Shown in pieces: positions 1 to 6,490 of a stretch of DNA of 12,013 nucleotides (positions are counted from its first letter, which is position 1; each line of letters begins with the position of its first letter). Made by a program: the position numbers and the translations under genes. Location: NCBI GenBank assembly GCA_007116425.1, contig SKIL01000095.1, positions 1-12,013 on the forward strand, in the 5' to 3' direction. The notes beneath the pieces were generated by a model. The model was not told the DNA's origin and made no database searches. It worked only from the letters and a program-made list of their open reading frames with translations. Source of the DNA: Bacteriovoracaceae bacterium (GTDB lineage: Bacteria; Bdellovibrionota; Bacteriovoracia; Bacteriovoracales; Bacteriovoracaceae).

Positions 1-1047
1 CACTTTCATCCATTGCCCTGGAATGAGAGGCGTCGTTCCCGTATTTTCAAACCCGCGATAAAGAAAAGTGAGCTCCTGACGGTACTCTAAATCTTCATCG
101 GCAAAAGAGTAATGCACTGGTGCCTTTTGCTTAATATATGAGTGGGCATTAGGAAGACTCACAAGCTCTAAGAAAGGATTTACCCCCTCTACAGTCCCGT
201 TAGGCATAACCAAAAAAACATGTGAGTCCTTCTCATTAATTTTTTCATTATTGGCCTGAATTTTTTGATTCAGTCGCTCGACTTGAACAGCATGCGGACT
301 TCTCTTTGCTTCAAGCATCGGAAGAAATTGATGATCCTCTGGCACCTGATCAATTTGAACATATTCAGGTAAAGACTCATAGTTTGCTTGCCACTTTGAG
401 AGCGGTAAGAAAATGGGGTCGGTTTCGCGCTTATCTATTTCTTGAAAAAGATAACGTTGACGAGAAATCCAGCTCACTTGACCTTTATTAATCCGCGCAT
501 GATGAAAAATTCTTTCCTTACCAATATTAAGCTCTAAAAGTGAAATGGAGCTCTCAGCACTTAACCTCACCATGGTTCCATCAAGTAAGTAAATCCAAGC
601 ATAACTATTTTTAAGTGTTCTCACTTCATCGCCTTCGAGTAATCCACTTCGATAGCGCGCTCTTCCCTCTCCATCTTCTCGTGAGATCAGACATGTTCCA
701 TGGCATTCTAAAACTCTTCCCACCGACTCAACGAGGTTTTGTTGACGCAAAGTTACCCGCCAATGGGGCCATTGATCTTTAACCTCTCTCTCCTCTTTCC
801 AGGCCTCAAAGTCTAGCCAGTCATCGACTGAAATATTATCCCACTGAATCATACTTCTTCGCTGGCCTTCGTACTGAAAACTTAAGTCAACTTCACTTGA
901 ACCCTCAATCAACTCAAAGTCACCGCGACTTTCCATTCTTTCAATTTGCTCAAGCGTCATATCCGACACCGATGTCTGAGCAAAAAGCAACGGGCAAAGG
1001 CCGAGCAAGAAGGTCACATAAACTGTTGATTTTAAATAGTTTTTCAT
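1..1047 (-). CDS. Exported FecR-domain protein, C-terminal part beyond the window
   Basis: The frame is open from the ATG at 1047 to the left edge (349 codons, no stop), so the gene is 3'-truncated by the window. Residues 1-23 form a signal peptide (short basic start, hydrophobic stretch, cleavage after LLFA); Cys18 is not in a convincing lipobox. Residues about 107-175 look like a FecR domain: a VGRV strand, then LLEGDEVRTLKNSYAWIYL and DGTMVRLSAESSISLLEL, matching the usual 'GD.irT...s.a.i.l.DGs.irL...s' pattern. Cys115 and Cys119 lie inside this domain. Residues about 253-275 are charged and may be a short coiled coil. The ribosome site is weak (AGG just before the ATG). FecR proper is a membrane regulator of an iron sigma factor, but stand-alone exported FecR domains are common in delta-type predators and their role is unknown. 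No LysM domain is visible in the part seen. The domain call is fairly sure; the function is not. Confidence 0.8.
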   Translation of the reverse strand, partial: MKNYLKSTVYVTFLLGLCPLLFAQTSVSDMTLEQIERMESRGDFELIEGSSEVDLSFQYEGQRRSMIQWDNISVDDWLDFEAWKEEREVKDQWPHWRVTLRQQNLVESVGRVLECHGTCLISREDGEGRARYRSGLLEGDEVRTLKNSYAWIYLLDGTMVRLSAESSISLLELNIGKERIFHHARINKGQVSWISRQRYLFQEIDKRETDPIFLPLSKWQANYESLPEYVQIDQVPEDHQFLPMLEAKRSPHAVQVERLNQKIQANNEKINEKDSHVFLVMPNGTVEGVNPFLELVSLPNAHSYIKQKAPVHYSFADEDLEYRQELTFLYRGFENTGTTPLIPGQWMKV

Positions 1048-1114
1048 ACCTATATTTTCGACTTTTCCAAGTGCTTAAATGAATTTGAGTGACCCTGATC
1101 GCCCAGAGAGGGAA

Positions 1115-1133
1115 ATCTTGCCGCAAGATCTTG
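1115..1133. repeat. Overlapping inverted repeats in the FecR-ileS spacer
   Basis: ATCTTGC (1115-1121) and GCAAGAT (1123-1129) form a 7-base dyad around one base. The second arm also belongs to a perfect 10-base palindrome, CAAGATCTTG (1124-1133). The site lies between two divergent genes, about 30 bases upstream of the proposed ileS -35, so an operator is possible. No protein can be named. Confidence 0.4.
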
Positions 1134-1162
1134 AATTTAAACTCAAAACAGCAAGAAGCAGC

Positions 1163-1191
1163 TACACAGATTCAGTTAAACTTGCTAGGAT
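1163..1191 (+). promoter_or_regulatory. Candidate sigma70 promoter of ileS
   Basis: TACACA (1163-1168, 4 of 6 to TTGACA), a 17-base spacer and TAGGAT (1186-1191, 4 of 6 to TATAAT) line up. The TG at 1183-1184 sits one base before the hexamer, giving an extended -10. Transcription would begin near 1198 and leave a leader of about 38 bases, too short for a T-box. Judged by eye only. Confidence 0.4.
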
Positions 1192-1223
1192 TTGAGGCTT
1201 CAAATCCCTGACCATTATGTTTT

Positions 1224-1230
1224 AAAGGAG
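1224..1230 (+). promoter_or_regulatory. Ribosome binding site that decides the ileS start
   Basis: AAAGGAG lies 5 bases before the GTG at 1236. It covers the first base of the alternative GTG at 1230, which argues against that earlier start. Confidence 0.75.
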
Positions 1231-1235
1231 TGCCT

Positions 1236-4200
1236 GTGAGTGGCCAAAATAGCCAAGATAATAGCGAAGATAATAATCAAGACCAAAACGAAAGCTTCTC
1301 TTTTCCTCAAGCTGAAAAAGAGATTTTAAAGTTTTGGGATAAAGAAAATATTTTTAAAAAGTCTTTGGATCAAACTCGCGATAAGGCCCCTTATATTTTT
1401 TATGATGGACCTCCCTTTGCGACAGGCCTGCCCCACCATGGACACCTTTTGGCCTCAACCCTAAAAGACATTGTTCCTCGCTATTGGACGATGAAAGGTC
1501 GTTATGTTGAAAGGCGGTTTGGTTGGGACTGCCACGGCCTTCCCATTGAACATGAAATTGATAAAAAGCTTGGAATGTCGGCCCAAGACGCGGTGGAAAA
1601 GCTTGGGGTTAAAGGTTATAACTCTGAATGTCGCTCTATCGTCGATCGCTATGTCAACGAATGGGAGCGAACAGTCAAAAGAATTGGCCGTTGGGTCGAC
1701 TTTGAAAACGACTACAAAACTATGGATACTCCTTTCATGGAGTCTGTCTGGTGGGTTTTTAAACAACTTTGGGACAAAGATCTTATTTACCGCGGAACCA
1801 AAGTCGTGCCTTTTTCAACCGCTCTAGGAACAGCACTTTCAAATTTTGAGGCCGGTCAAAACTACCAAGACGTACAAGATCCTTCAGTCACAGTTAAGTT
1901 TGCAATCGATGGAGAAGACAATACTTTTGTTTTGGCCTGGACCACTACACCTTGGACGCTCCCTTCAAACTTAGGTCTTTGTGTCGGCCCCGAAATTGAG
2001 TATGTCAAAGTAAAAAATAATGATCTAGAAACTCCAGAGTTTTACTATCTCGCGAAAGATCGCCTAGAGAGCTATAGCAAGAAAAGAAACCTCGAGGTGA
2101 TAGAAACTTTTAAAGGCAGTGATCTCGTTAAAAAAACCTATACTCCACTGTTTTCATATTTTGAAAAATTAAAAACAGAAGGGGCCTTTCAAATTCTTAG
2201 TGATGGTTACGTAACCACGGATGCCGGCACTGGAATTGTTCACATCGCTCCAGCATTTGGTGAGGATGACAACCGAGTGATGAAAGAAGCTGGAATGGGT
2301 GAAGTTTTTGTACTTCCAGTTGATGACAATGGTCGTTTTGATGCTCAAGTTACTGACTTTAGTGGGCTCCATGTTAAAGAGGCCGACAAGGGAATTATCA
2401 AAAAACTAAAAGACGAAGGAAAGCTTTTTGAACAACAAACGATTGTTCACAGCTACCCATTTTGCTACCGATCAGATACCCCTCTCATTTATAAGGCCAT
2501 TCCTTCTTGGTATGTAAAAGTTGAGAAGATCAAAGATCAACTTATAGAAAGCAATAATCAAATCAACTGGATTCCTGGCCACATCAAAGATGGAAGGTTT
2601 GGGAAATGGCTCGAGGGTGCTCGCGACTGGTCAATTTCAAGAAACCGCGTCTGGGGAACACCCCTTCCCGTTTGGATAAATGATAAAACCGACAAGGCCA
2701 TTTGTGTCGGGTCAATTGAAGAGCTGAAAAATCTCTCAGGGATTGAACTCAATGACCTTCACCGTGAATTTGTCGACAATATCTCTTTTACGATTCAAGG
2801 TGAAGAGGGAACCTACCGTCGAATTGAAGAAGTTTTAGACTGTTGGTTTGAGTCGGGCTCTATGCCTTATGCACAACTTCACTACCCATTCGAAAACAAA
2901 GAGGTTTTTGAAAATGGCTTTCCCGCAGAATTTATCGCCGAAGGTCTCGATCAAACTCGCGGATGGTTTTACACTCTCACAATTTTGGCCACGGCCCTTT
3001 ATGGCAAGCCGGCCTTTAAGAATGTGATTGTAAATGGAATCGTCATGGCCGAAGATGGGCGAAAAATGAGTAAGCGACTCAAAAACTATACGGCCCCAGA
3101 CGAATTGATGGAAACATACGGTGCCGATGCCCTACGCTTATACTTAATCAACTCTGGTCTTGTTAAGGCCGAAGAGCACCGCTTTTCTGATACTGGTGTA
3201 AAAGAGATGGTTCGAAAGGCGCTCCTTCCTTGGTATAACTCATTTAAGTTCTTTTCTACTTACGCCAAGGTTGATGGCTGGAATGTCGACGAGCATTTTG
3301 AACTGGGTGATAATATTCTCGATCAATGGCTGCTCTCAAGTCTTCAGACTCTTAAGAAAAATATTGCTCGCGAAATGGAAGGTTATAAACTCTACAATGT
3401 TGTGCCAGAACTTTTTACTTTCATTGAAGACTTAACCAATTGGTATATCCGCCTCAACCGTTCTCGCTTTTGGGGAGAAGGGCTCAATAGTGATAAGAAG
3501 CAGGCTTACTCCGCGCTCTACACGGCCTTGGATGAACTAACCACCTCGCTGGCCCCTTTTGCTCCTTTTCTCTCAGAGCATATTTACCGTGAGCTTGGAA
3601 GTTTTGACAGTAAATCACGGGCCGAATCTGTCCACTTAAAGTCTTATCCAGAGGCCAACGATGAGCTCATGAACCCAGTTCTTGAAAAGGCCGTCGGCCG
3701 TCTTCAGCAGATTATCTTGCTTGGACGCCAAAAACGGACTCAAGTACAAATTAAAGTCAAAACTCCTTTAGCAAGGCTGACAATCATCCATCAAGACCAA
3801 GCTCTGTTAGATGAAATCAAAAAACTTGAAAACTATATTCAAACTGAACTTAATATCAAATCAGTTGAATACAGTACCGATGAAACAAAGTATATTAATC
3901 TCTACGCTAAACCGAACTCTCCGGTTCTCGGGAAAAGACTCGGCAAGCAGTTTGGCGCCTTTAGAAAACACATTGAAGCTTTAAGTGGAGACCAACTCAA
4001 TACACTTGAAGAACAGGGATCCTTAGAGATTAACGGAGAAAGTTTTGCGCCTGAAGATATACTTATTTTCAGAGAGGCCAAAGAAGGTACTGACGCCATT
4101 TCTAATCGCTATATCTCAATCGACCTCGATACCAAATTAACTGACGAGCTGATTGAAGAAGGCCTTGCGCGAGAAATAGTTAATCGAATTCAGCGAACGC

Positions 4201-4403
4201 GAAAAGACCTCGACTTCAATGTGGACGATAGAATTGTCATTGAGTTTGATGCAGACCCAGAGGTTCAACAGGCGATAGAGACTCACAAAGACTATATCTC
4301 TAGAGAGACCTTGGCGCAGAAAATTGAGAGAAGCGACAAGAAAAAAGGTCATTTGTTTACAATTGATGGCAAATCACTCTCTCTCGATATCACTAAGGCC
4401 TAA
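1236..4403 (+). CDS. ileS: Isoleucine--tRNA ligase, type 2 (eukaryote-like)
   Basis: Class I synthetase that charges tRNA(Ile) in the cytoplasm and hydrolyses mischarged Val-tRNA(Ile). Counting from the GTG at 1236 (1055 residues): HIGH motif as HHGH at 67-70 within PPFATGLPHHGH; WDCHGLP near 97-103; CP1 editing domain with TTTPWTLPSN (236-245) and GTGIVHIAPAFGEDD (331-345); DCWFESG and DQTRGWF before the KMSKS loop, here KMSKR (610-614); anticodon-binding helices about 693-800. KMSKR, the length and the absence of a C-terminal zinc-finger segment fit the eukaryotic/type 2 group rather than the E. coli type. An upstream in-frame GTG at 1230 overlaps the AAAGGAG ribosome site (1224-1230), so it cannot be served by it; the GTG at 1236 has a 5-base spacing. 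The first 20 residues are an Asn/Gln/Asp/Glu-rich tail. The gene is flanked by a promoter candidate and a terminator, so it is probably monocistronic. Confidence 0.97.
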   Translation: MSGQNSQDNSEDNNQDQNESFSFPQAEKEILKFWDKENIFKKSLDQTRDKAPYIFYDGPPFATGLPHHGHLLASTLKDIVPRYWTMKGRYVERRFGWDCHGLPIEHEIDKKLGMSAQDAVEKLGVKGYNSECRSIVDRYVNEWERTVKRIGRWVDFENDYKTMDTPFMESVWWVFKQLWDKDLIYRGTKVVPFSTALGTALSNFEAGQNYQDVQDPSVTVKFAIDGEDNTFVLAWTTTPWTLPSNLGLCVGPEIEYVKVKNNDLETPEFYYLAKDRLESYSKKRNLEVIETFKGSDLVKKTYTPLFSYFEKLKTEGAFQILSDGYVTTDAGTGIVHIAPAFGEDDNRVMKEAGMGEVFVLPVDDNGRFDAQVTDFSGLHVKEADKGIIKKLKDEGKLFEQQTIVHSYPFCYRSDTPLIYKAIPSWYVKVEKIKDQLIESNNQINWIPGHIKDGRFGKWLEGARDWSISRNRVWGTPLPVWINDKTDKAICVGSIEELKNLSGIELNDLHREFVDNISFTIQGEEGTYRRIEEVLDCWFESGSMPYAQLHYPFENKEVFENGFPAEFIAEGLDQTRGWFYTLTILATALYGKPAFKNVIVNGIVMAEDGRKMSKRLKNYTAPDELMETYGADALRLYLINSGLVKAEEHRFSDTGVKEMVRKALLPWYNSFKFFSTYAKVDGWNVDEHFELGDNILDQWLLSSLQTLKKNIAREMEGYKLYNVVPELFTFIEDLTNWYIRLNRSRFWGEGLNSDKKQAYSALYTALDELTTSLAPFAPFLSEHIYRELGSFDSKSRAESVHLKSYPEANDELMNPVLEKAVGRLQQIILLGRQKRTQVQIKVKTPLARLTIIHQDQALLDEIKKLENYIQTELNIKSVEYSTDETKYINLYAKPNSPVLGKRLGKQFGAFRKHIEALSGDQLNTLEEQGSLEINGESFAPEDILIFREAKEGTDAISNRYISIDLDTKLTDELIEEGLAREIVNRIQRTRKDLDFNVDDRIVIEFDADPEVQQAIETHKDYISRETLAQKIERSDKKKGHLFTIDGKSLSLDITKA

Positions 4404-4411
4404 CTTTATCG

Positions 4412-4443
4412 AGGCCATAAGTCATTAAAACTTATGGCCTTTT
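4412..4443 (+). terminator. Rho-independent terminator of ileS
   Basis: AGGCCATAAGT (4412-4422) and ACTTATGGCCT (4430-4440) form a perfect 11-base-pair stem with a 7-base loop. A short T run follows, and a second T-rich stretch lies at 4449-4455. It starts 9 bases after the ileS stop. Confidence 0.85.
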
Positions 4444-4543
4444 GACTTCTTTTTTCAAATTCCTGCTTTATCCCGACCCAAAAGTTCCGATAAGATAAAA
4501 ACGTGAGGTTTGTGATTTAACTCTTTTATCTTTGGGGTCAATT

Positions 4544-5137
4544 ATGTCTTATTCCGTCGACTTATTAAAAACTCAAGTAAAGCTCTACACGAAAACCCGA
4601 AAAAGACCAAAGACCCTTAAGTTCAGCTTTCATCCCGAGAAATCTCCCGACCTCAGCGAAACTCTCATGTGTAATTTTTCAGACTTAAAACTCACAGAAG
4701 AAGAAAAGCGAAACCTTTCAAAATATCACCGACAAGAAATTTGTTTTTATAAAAATACGCCACAACAAGAAATTGAGCAGTGCTCGCAAGAACTTATCGA
4801 CGCGATTAACGCTGAAAAATCAAATGGTGTGATTATCCAGGCCGGGAAATGCGGAACCTTTATTTGCCTGGCGGCCTTTTATAGTGGAAAAATTCACCCA
4901 TCGAAAAGCATTACTTTTGAACTCGACTTAGCGCCCATTGCACTTTTTCCAAAAAAATTAATCCGCTCCAAAAAGTGCCTTAAAGACAATAATATTCAAG
5001 TTGTTTTTCGCTTTGCAGGAGACAACTGGATTCAAGACTTCGAGTCTCTACTCTTAGGCCCTGGTCTCACCGACCAATTTAGCTTTATTTCTGACACATC
5101 GGATGAGGAAGAAATCAAATTCAAATTTGCAGCATAA
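4544..5137 (+). CDS. Unrecognised cytoplasmic protein, 197 residues
   Basis: I do not recognise this protein. The ATG at 4544 is preferred: it has a GGGG purine run 6 bases upstream, whereas the in-frame TTG at 4532 has none. There is no signal peptide or membrane segment, and the six cysteines (43, 67, 80, 103, 108, 145) suggest a reducing compartment. The N-terminus (10-27) is strongly basic. The middle alternates predicted strands and helices: NGVIIQAG, a tight GKCGT turn (101-105), a hydrophobic helix, SITFELDLAP, then NIQVVFRFAGD. This resembles the strand-elbow-helix core of alpha/beta hydrolases, with Cys103 where the nucleophile would sit, but no convincing acid/His partner follows. 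The tail (184-192) is acidic. A terminator lies upstream and a separately promoted gene 36 bases downstream. Real gene: likely, from length and codon use like its neighbours. Function: unknown. Confidence 0.75.
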   Translation: MSYSVDLLKTQVKLYTKTRKRPKTLKFSFHPEKSPDLSETLMCNFSDLKLTEEEKRNLSKYHRQEICFYKNTPQQEIEQCSQELIDAINAEKSNGVIIQAGKCGTFICLAAFYSGKIHPSKSITFELDLAPIALFPKKLIRSKKCLKDNNIQVVFRFAGDNWIQDFESLLLGPGLTDQFSFISDTSDEEEIKFKFAA

Positions 5138-5138
5138 A

Positions 5139-5167
5139 TTGACAACTTCACCGCGGCCGAGGATTAT
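5139..5167 (+). promoter_or_regulatory. Candidate promoter with consensus -35, leaderless geometry
   Basis: A perfect TTGACA (5139-5144) lies just after the stop of the gene ending at 5137. After 17 bases comes GATTAT (5162-5167, 4 of 6 to TATAAT). The expected start point, about 5173-5175, falls on the ATG at 5174, so this promoter would give a leaderless or nearly leaderless mRNA. Confidence 0.4.
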
Positions 5168-5173
5168 TAGAGA

Positions 5174-6046
5174 ATGTTGAGAACAACTCTAATTTTATGC
5201 CTCTTTGCGACCTTTTCCCTCTCTGCTGAAACGAAGTTTTCACCTGAGTACTCAGAGGTTGATATATTTCAATTTGTCACAAAAGATGAATTGAAAATGA
5301 CCCCTTTTCGCTATCGCGCCTATATTCGTCCTCAACTCAGAAGTATTCGCTCAGAGTATTATCAATTGCTCAGACGAGTCCGACCTGGTCACGACTATCT
5401 GATAGACCTTAAAACTCAAACCGAAAAAATTGAAACTGAGTGGCGCGACTTTCGAGAATCATGCCCAGAAGTCACAGAGGGTTGCCTACCAGGGATCAAA
5501 GCACTTCATCGAGAAGTTCAATCTCTTGATATTCAATTATTAGAAATTCAGGCCCAAAGTTTTAAGAGTTTTTCAAACCTCGACGATATTGAACTCGAAG
5601 ACATTTTCCGAGTTATGGAAAATATCAACCATATGGCCGCTCACACCTATCGAATGAAAAATACCTTAGAGTATCTTGAGATGCTTACAGAGACCCCGTA
5701 TCTGCGAGAGGCCCAGTCAAAGAAACGTTTTGAAGAGGATGTGATGCGAATTCGCACGTATTCCGAAGTGCTTGTGACCTCATTGATCCCGAACCGACAC
5801 AGTCTTATGTTCAATCTTCTGTGGCGCAATTTTATTCGCCCCATCGACAGAGAAATTCTGGGAAAAGATAGTCCTGAGTATCTCATGGTTTACCTTGAAA
5901 GACTGAACTACAGCTTTCATGAATTTCATATGCGCTTATCTAAAGGACGCCACCAACTTTCTGAAAATGATCTTCAACTGGTTTCAACTATTCATCGCCG
6001 TTGGAACACGGTCATGAGAGTATTAGTAAGAGATATTGGTTTCTAG
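5174..6046 (+). CDS. Exported, mostly helical protein of unknown function
   Basis: A 290-residue protein with a clear signal peptide: MLR, a hydrophobic stretch, and likely cleavage after SLSA (residue 18). The mature part is rich in Arg, Glu and Leu and looks almost wholly helical, with long amphipathic stretches at about 50-96, 106-130, 137-172 and 180-205. Its only two cysteines (97 and 104, in ESCPEVTEGC) are spaced for a local disulfide, which fits the periplasm. No enzyme motif or membrane segment is seen in the mature chain. The ATG at 5174 is supported by the signal peptide; GAGG (5159-5162) lies 11 bases upstream, somewhat far. The gene follows the 4544-5137 gene by 36 bases, so the two may be co-transcribed in part, although a promoter-like pair sits in that gap. 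It ends at a hairpin terminator. I cannot assign a family. Confidence 0.8.
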   Translation: MLRTTLILCLFATFSLSAETKFSPEYSEVDIFQFVTKDELKMTPFRYRAYIRPQLRSIRSEYYQLLRRVRPGHDYLIDLKTQTEKIETEWRDFRESCPEVTEGCLPGIKALHREVQSLDIQLLEIQAQSFKSFSNLDDIELEDIFRVMENINHMAAHTYRMKNTLEYLEMLTETPYLREAQSKKRFEEDVMRIRTYSEVLVTSLIPNRHSLMFNLLWRNFIRPIDREILGKDSPEYLMVYLERLNYSFHEFHMRLSKGRHQLSENDLQLVSTIHRRWNTVMRVLVRDIGF

Positions 6047-6054
6047 ACAAAAAA

Positions 6055-6079
6055 AAGGCCCTCTAAAAAAGAAGGCCTT
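6055..6079. terminator. Bidirectional terminator between convergent genes
   Basis: AAGGCC (6055-6060) pairs with GGCCTT (6074-6079), and inner TCT/AGA pairs extend the stem. Read on the minus strand it ends rpsU and is followed by a run of eight T. Read on the plus strand it ends the exported helical protein gene, with the weaker tail GATTTTT. Confidence 0.8.
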
Positions 6080-6104
6080 GATTTTTAATTATTTTCGATA
6101 AAAA

Positions 6105-6332
6105 TTAGATCTTTCCACCGCGATTGTACTTGAATTGAGATTTCTTTCTTCTCTTTTCAGCTGCAGCAGTTTTCTCTTTGTTTCTGATCGAGGGCTTTTT
6201 GTATTCTTGCCGTTTACGGTATTCACGGATGACACCGAAAGATTCACATAATCTTTTAAACTTTTTAAGTGATCTCTCAACACCTCTATCATCAACTTTA
6301 ACCTTAATCGAACTCTTTGTAGCGTTGCTCAC
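6105..6332 (-). CDS. rpsU: 30S ribosomal protein bS21
   Basis: Small-subunit protein that sits near the 3' end of 16S rRNA and helps translation initiation. The 75-residue sequence has the bS21 pattern: IKVKVDDRGVERSLKKFKRLCE (about 9-30) matches the E. coli arrangement 'IKV..........LRRFKR.CE', followed by the REYRKRQEYKKPS segment and a very basic Lys/Arg tail ending in RGGKI. The length is close to the family's usual 58-75. The GTG at 6332 is the start because an ATG at 6339 is out of frame and stops quickly, and a strong ribosome site lies just upstream. Apparently monocistronic, divergent from rarA and convergent with the exported protein gene. Confidence 0.95.
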   Translation of the reverse strand: MSNATKSSIKVKVDDRGVERSLKKFKRLCESFGVIREYRKRQEYKKPSIRNKEKTAAAEKRRKKSQFKYNRGGKI

Positions 6333-6337
6333 TTGTC

Positions 6338-6349
6338 ATCACCCCCTTT
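6338..6349 (-). promoter_or_regulatory. Extended Shine-Dalgarno of rpsU
   Basis: On the minus strand AAAGGGGGTGAT (6349 down to 6338) differs at one base from AAAGGAGGTGAT, the full complement of the usual 16S rRNA 3' end. The G run ends 9 bases before the GTG at 6332. This is the longest ribosome site in the window. Confidence 0.7.
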
Positions 6350-6390
6350 TGATCCAGCGCTAGAAGCTCCTTTAACGAAGCTTTGAAAAA

Positions 6391-6406
6391 TGCTATTAAT
6401 ATAGCA
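6391..6406 (-). promoter_or_regulatory. Extended -10 promoter of rpsU within a hairpin-forming dyad
   Basis: On the minus strand TGC (6406-6404) is followed by TATATT (6403-6398), an extended -10 matching 5 of 6 bases. The -35 region is poor. Transcription would start near 6391, giving a leader of about 59 bases. The same bases form TGCTAT/ATAGCA arms around a 4-base loop. Confidence 0.4.
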
Positions 6407-6490
6407 AAAAACAATGACATAAGCTAGGATAGGCACTCTCTAAAGTCAATACTAAACAACGATAGGCAGTATTAATGGGGTCGCTGATTT

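Noticed and set aside
306..491. Plus-strand open frame of 61 codons
   Set aside because: Fully opposite the FecR-domain gene and without any protein-like features.
897..1082. Plus-strand open frame of 61 codons with an ATG
   Set aside because: It lies mostly opposite the FecR-domain gene, which has a signal peptide and a continuous 349-codon frame; no ribosome site precedes it.
1048..1235. T-box or other riboswitch ahead of ileS
   Set aside because: The leader after the likely promoter is about 38 bases, and no specifier loop, conserved T-box core or leader terminator is visible.
1504..1827. Plus-strand 107-codon frame inside ileS
   Set aside because: A shifted frame across the conserved catalytic region of ileS, with no start signal of its own.
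6089..6295. Minus-strand 68-codon frame overlapping rpsU
   Set aside because: Another frame of the same DNA; bS21 homology is in the 6105-6332 frame.
6178..6363. Plus-strand 61-codon frame opposite rpsU
   Set aside because: Antisense to a confident ribosomal protein gene.
6391..6406. TGCTAT/ATAGCA hairpin with T run read as a terminator on the minus strand
   Set aside because: The stem is only 6 weak pairs, and the bases fit an extended -10 promoter for rpsU better.
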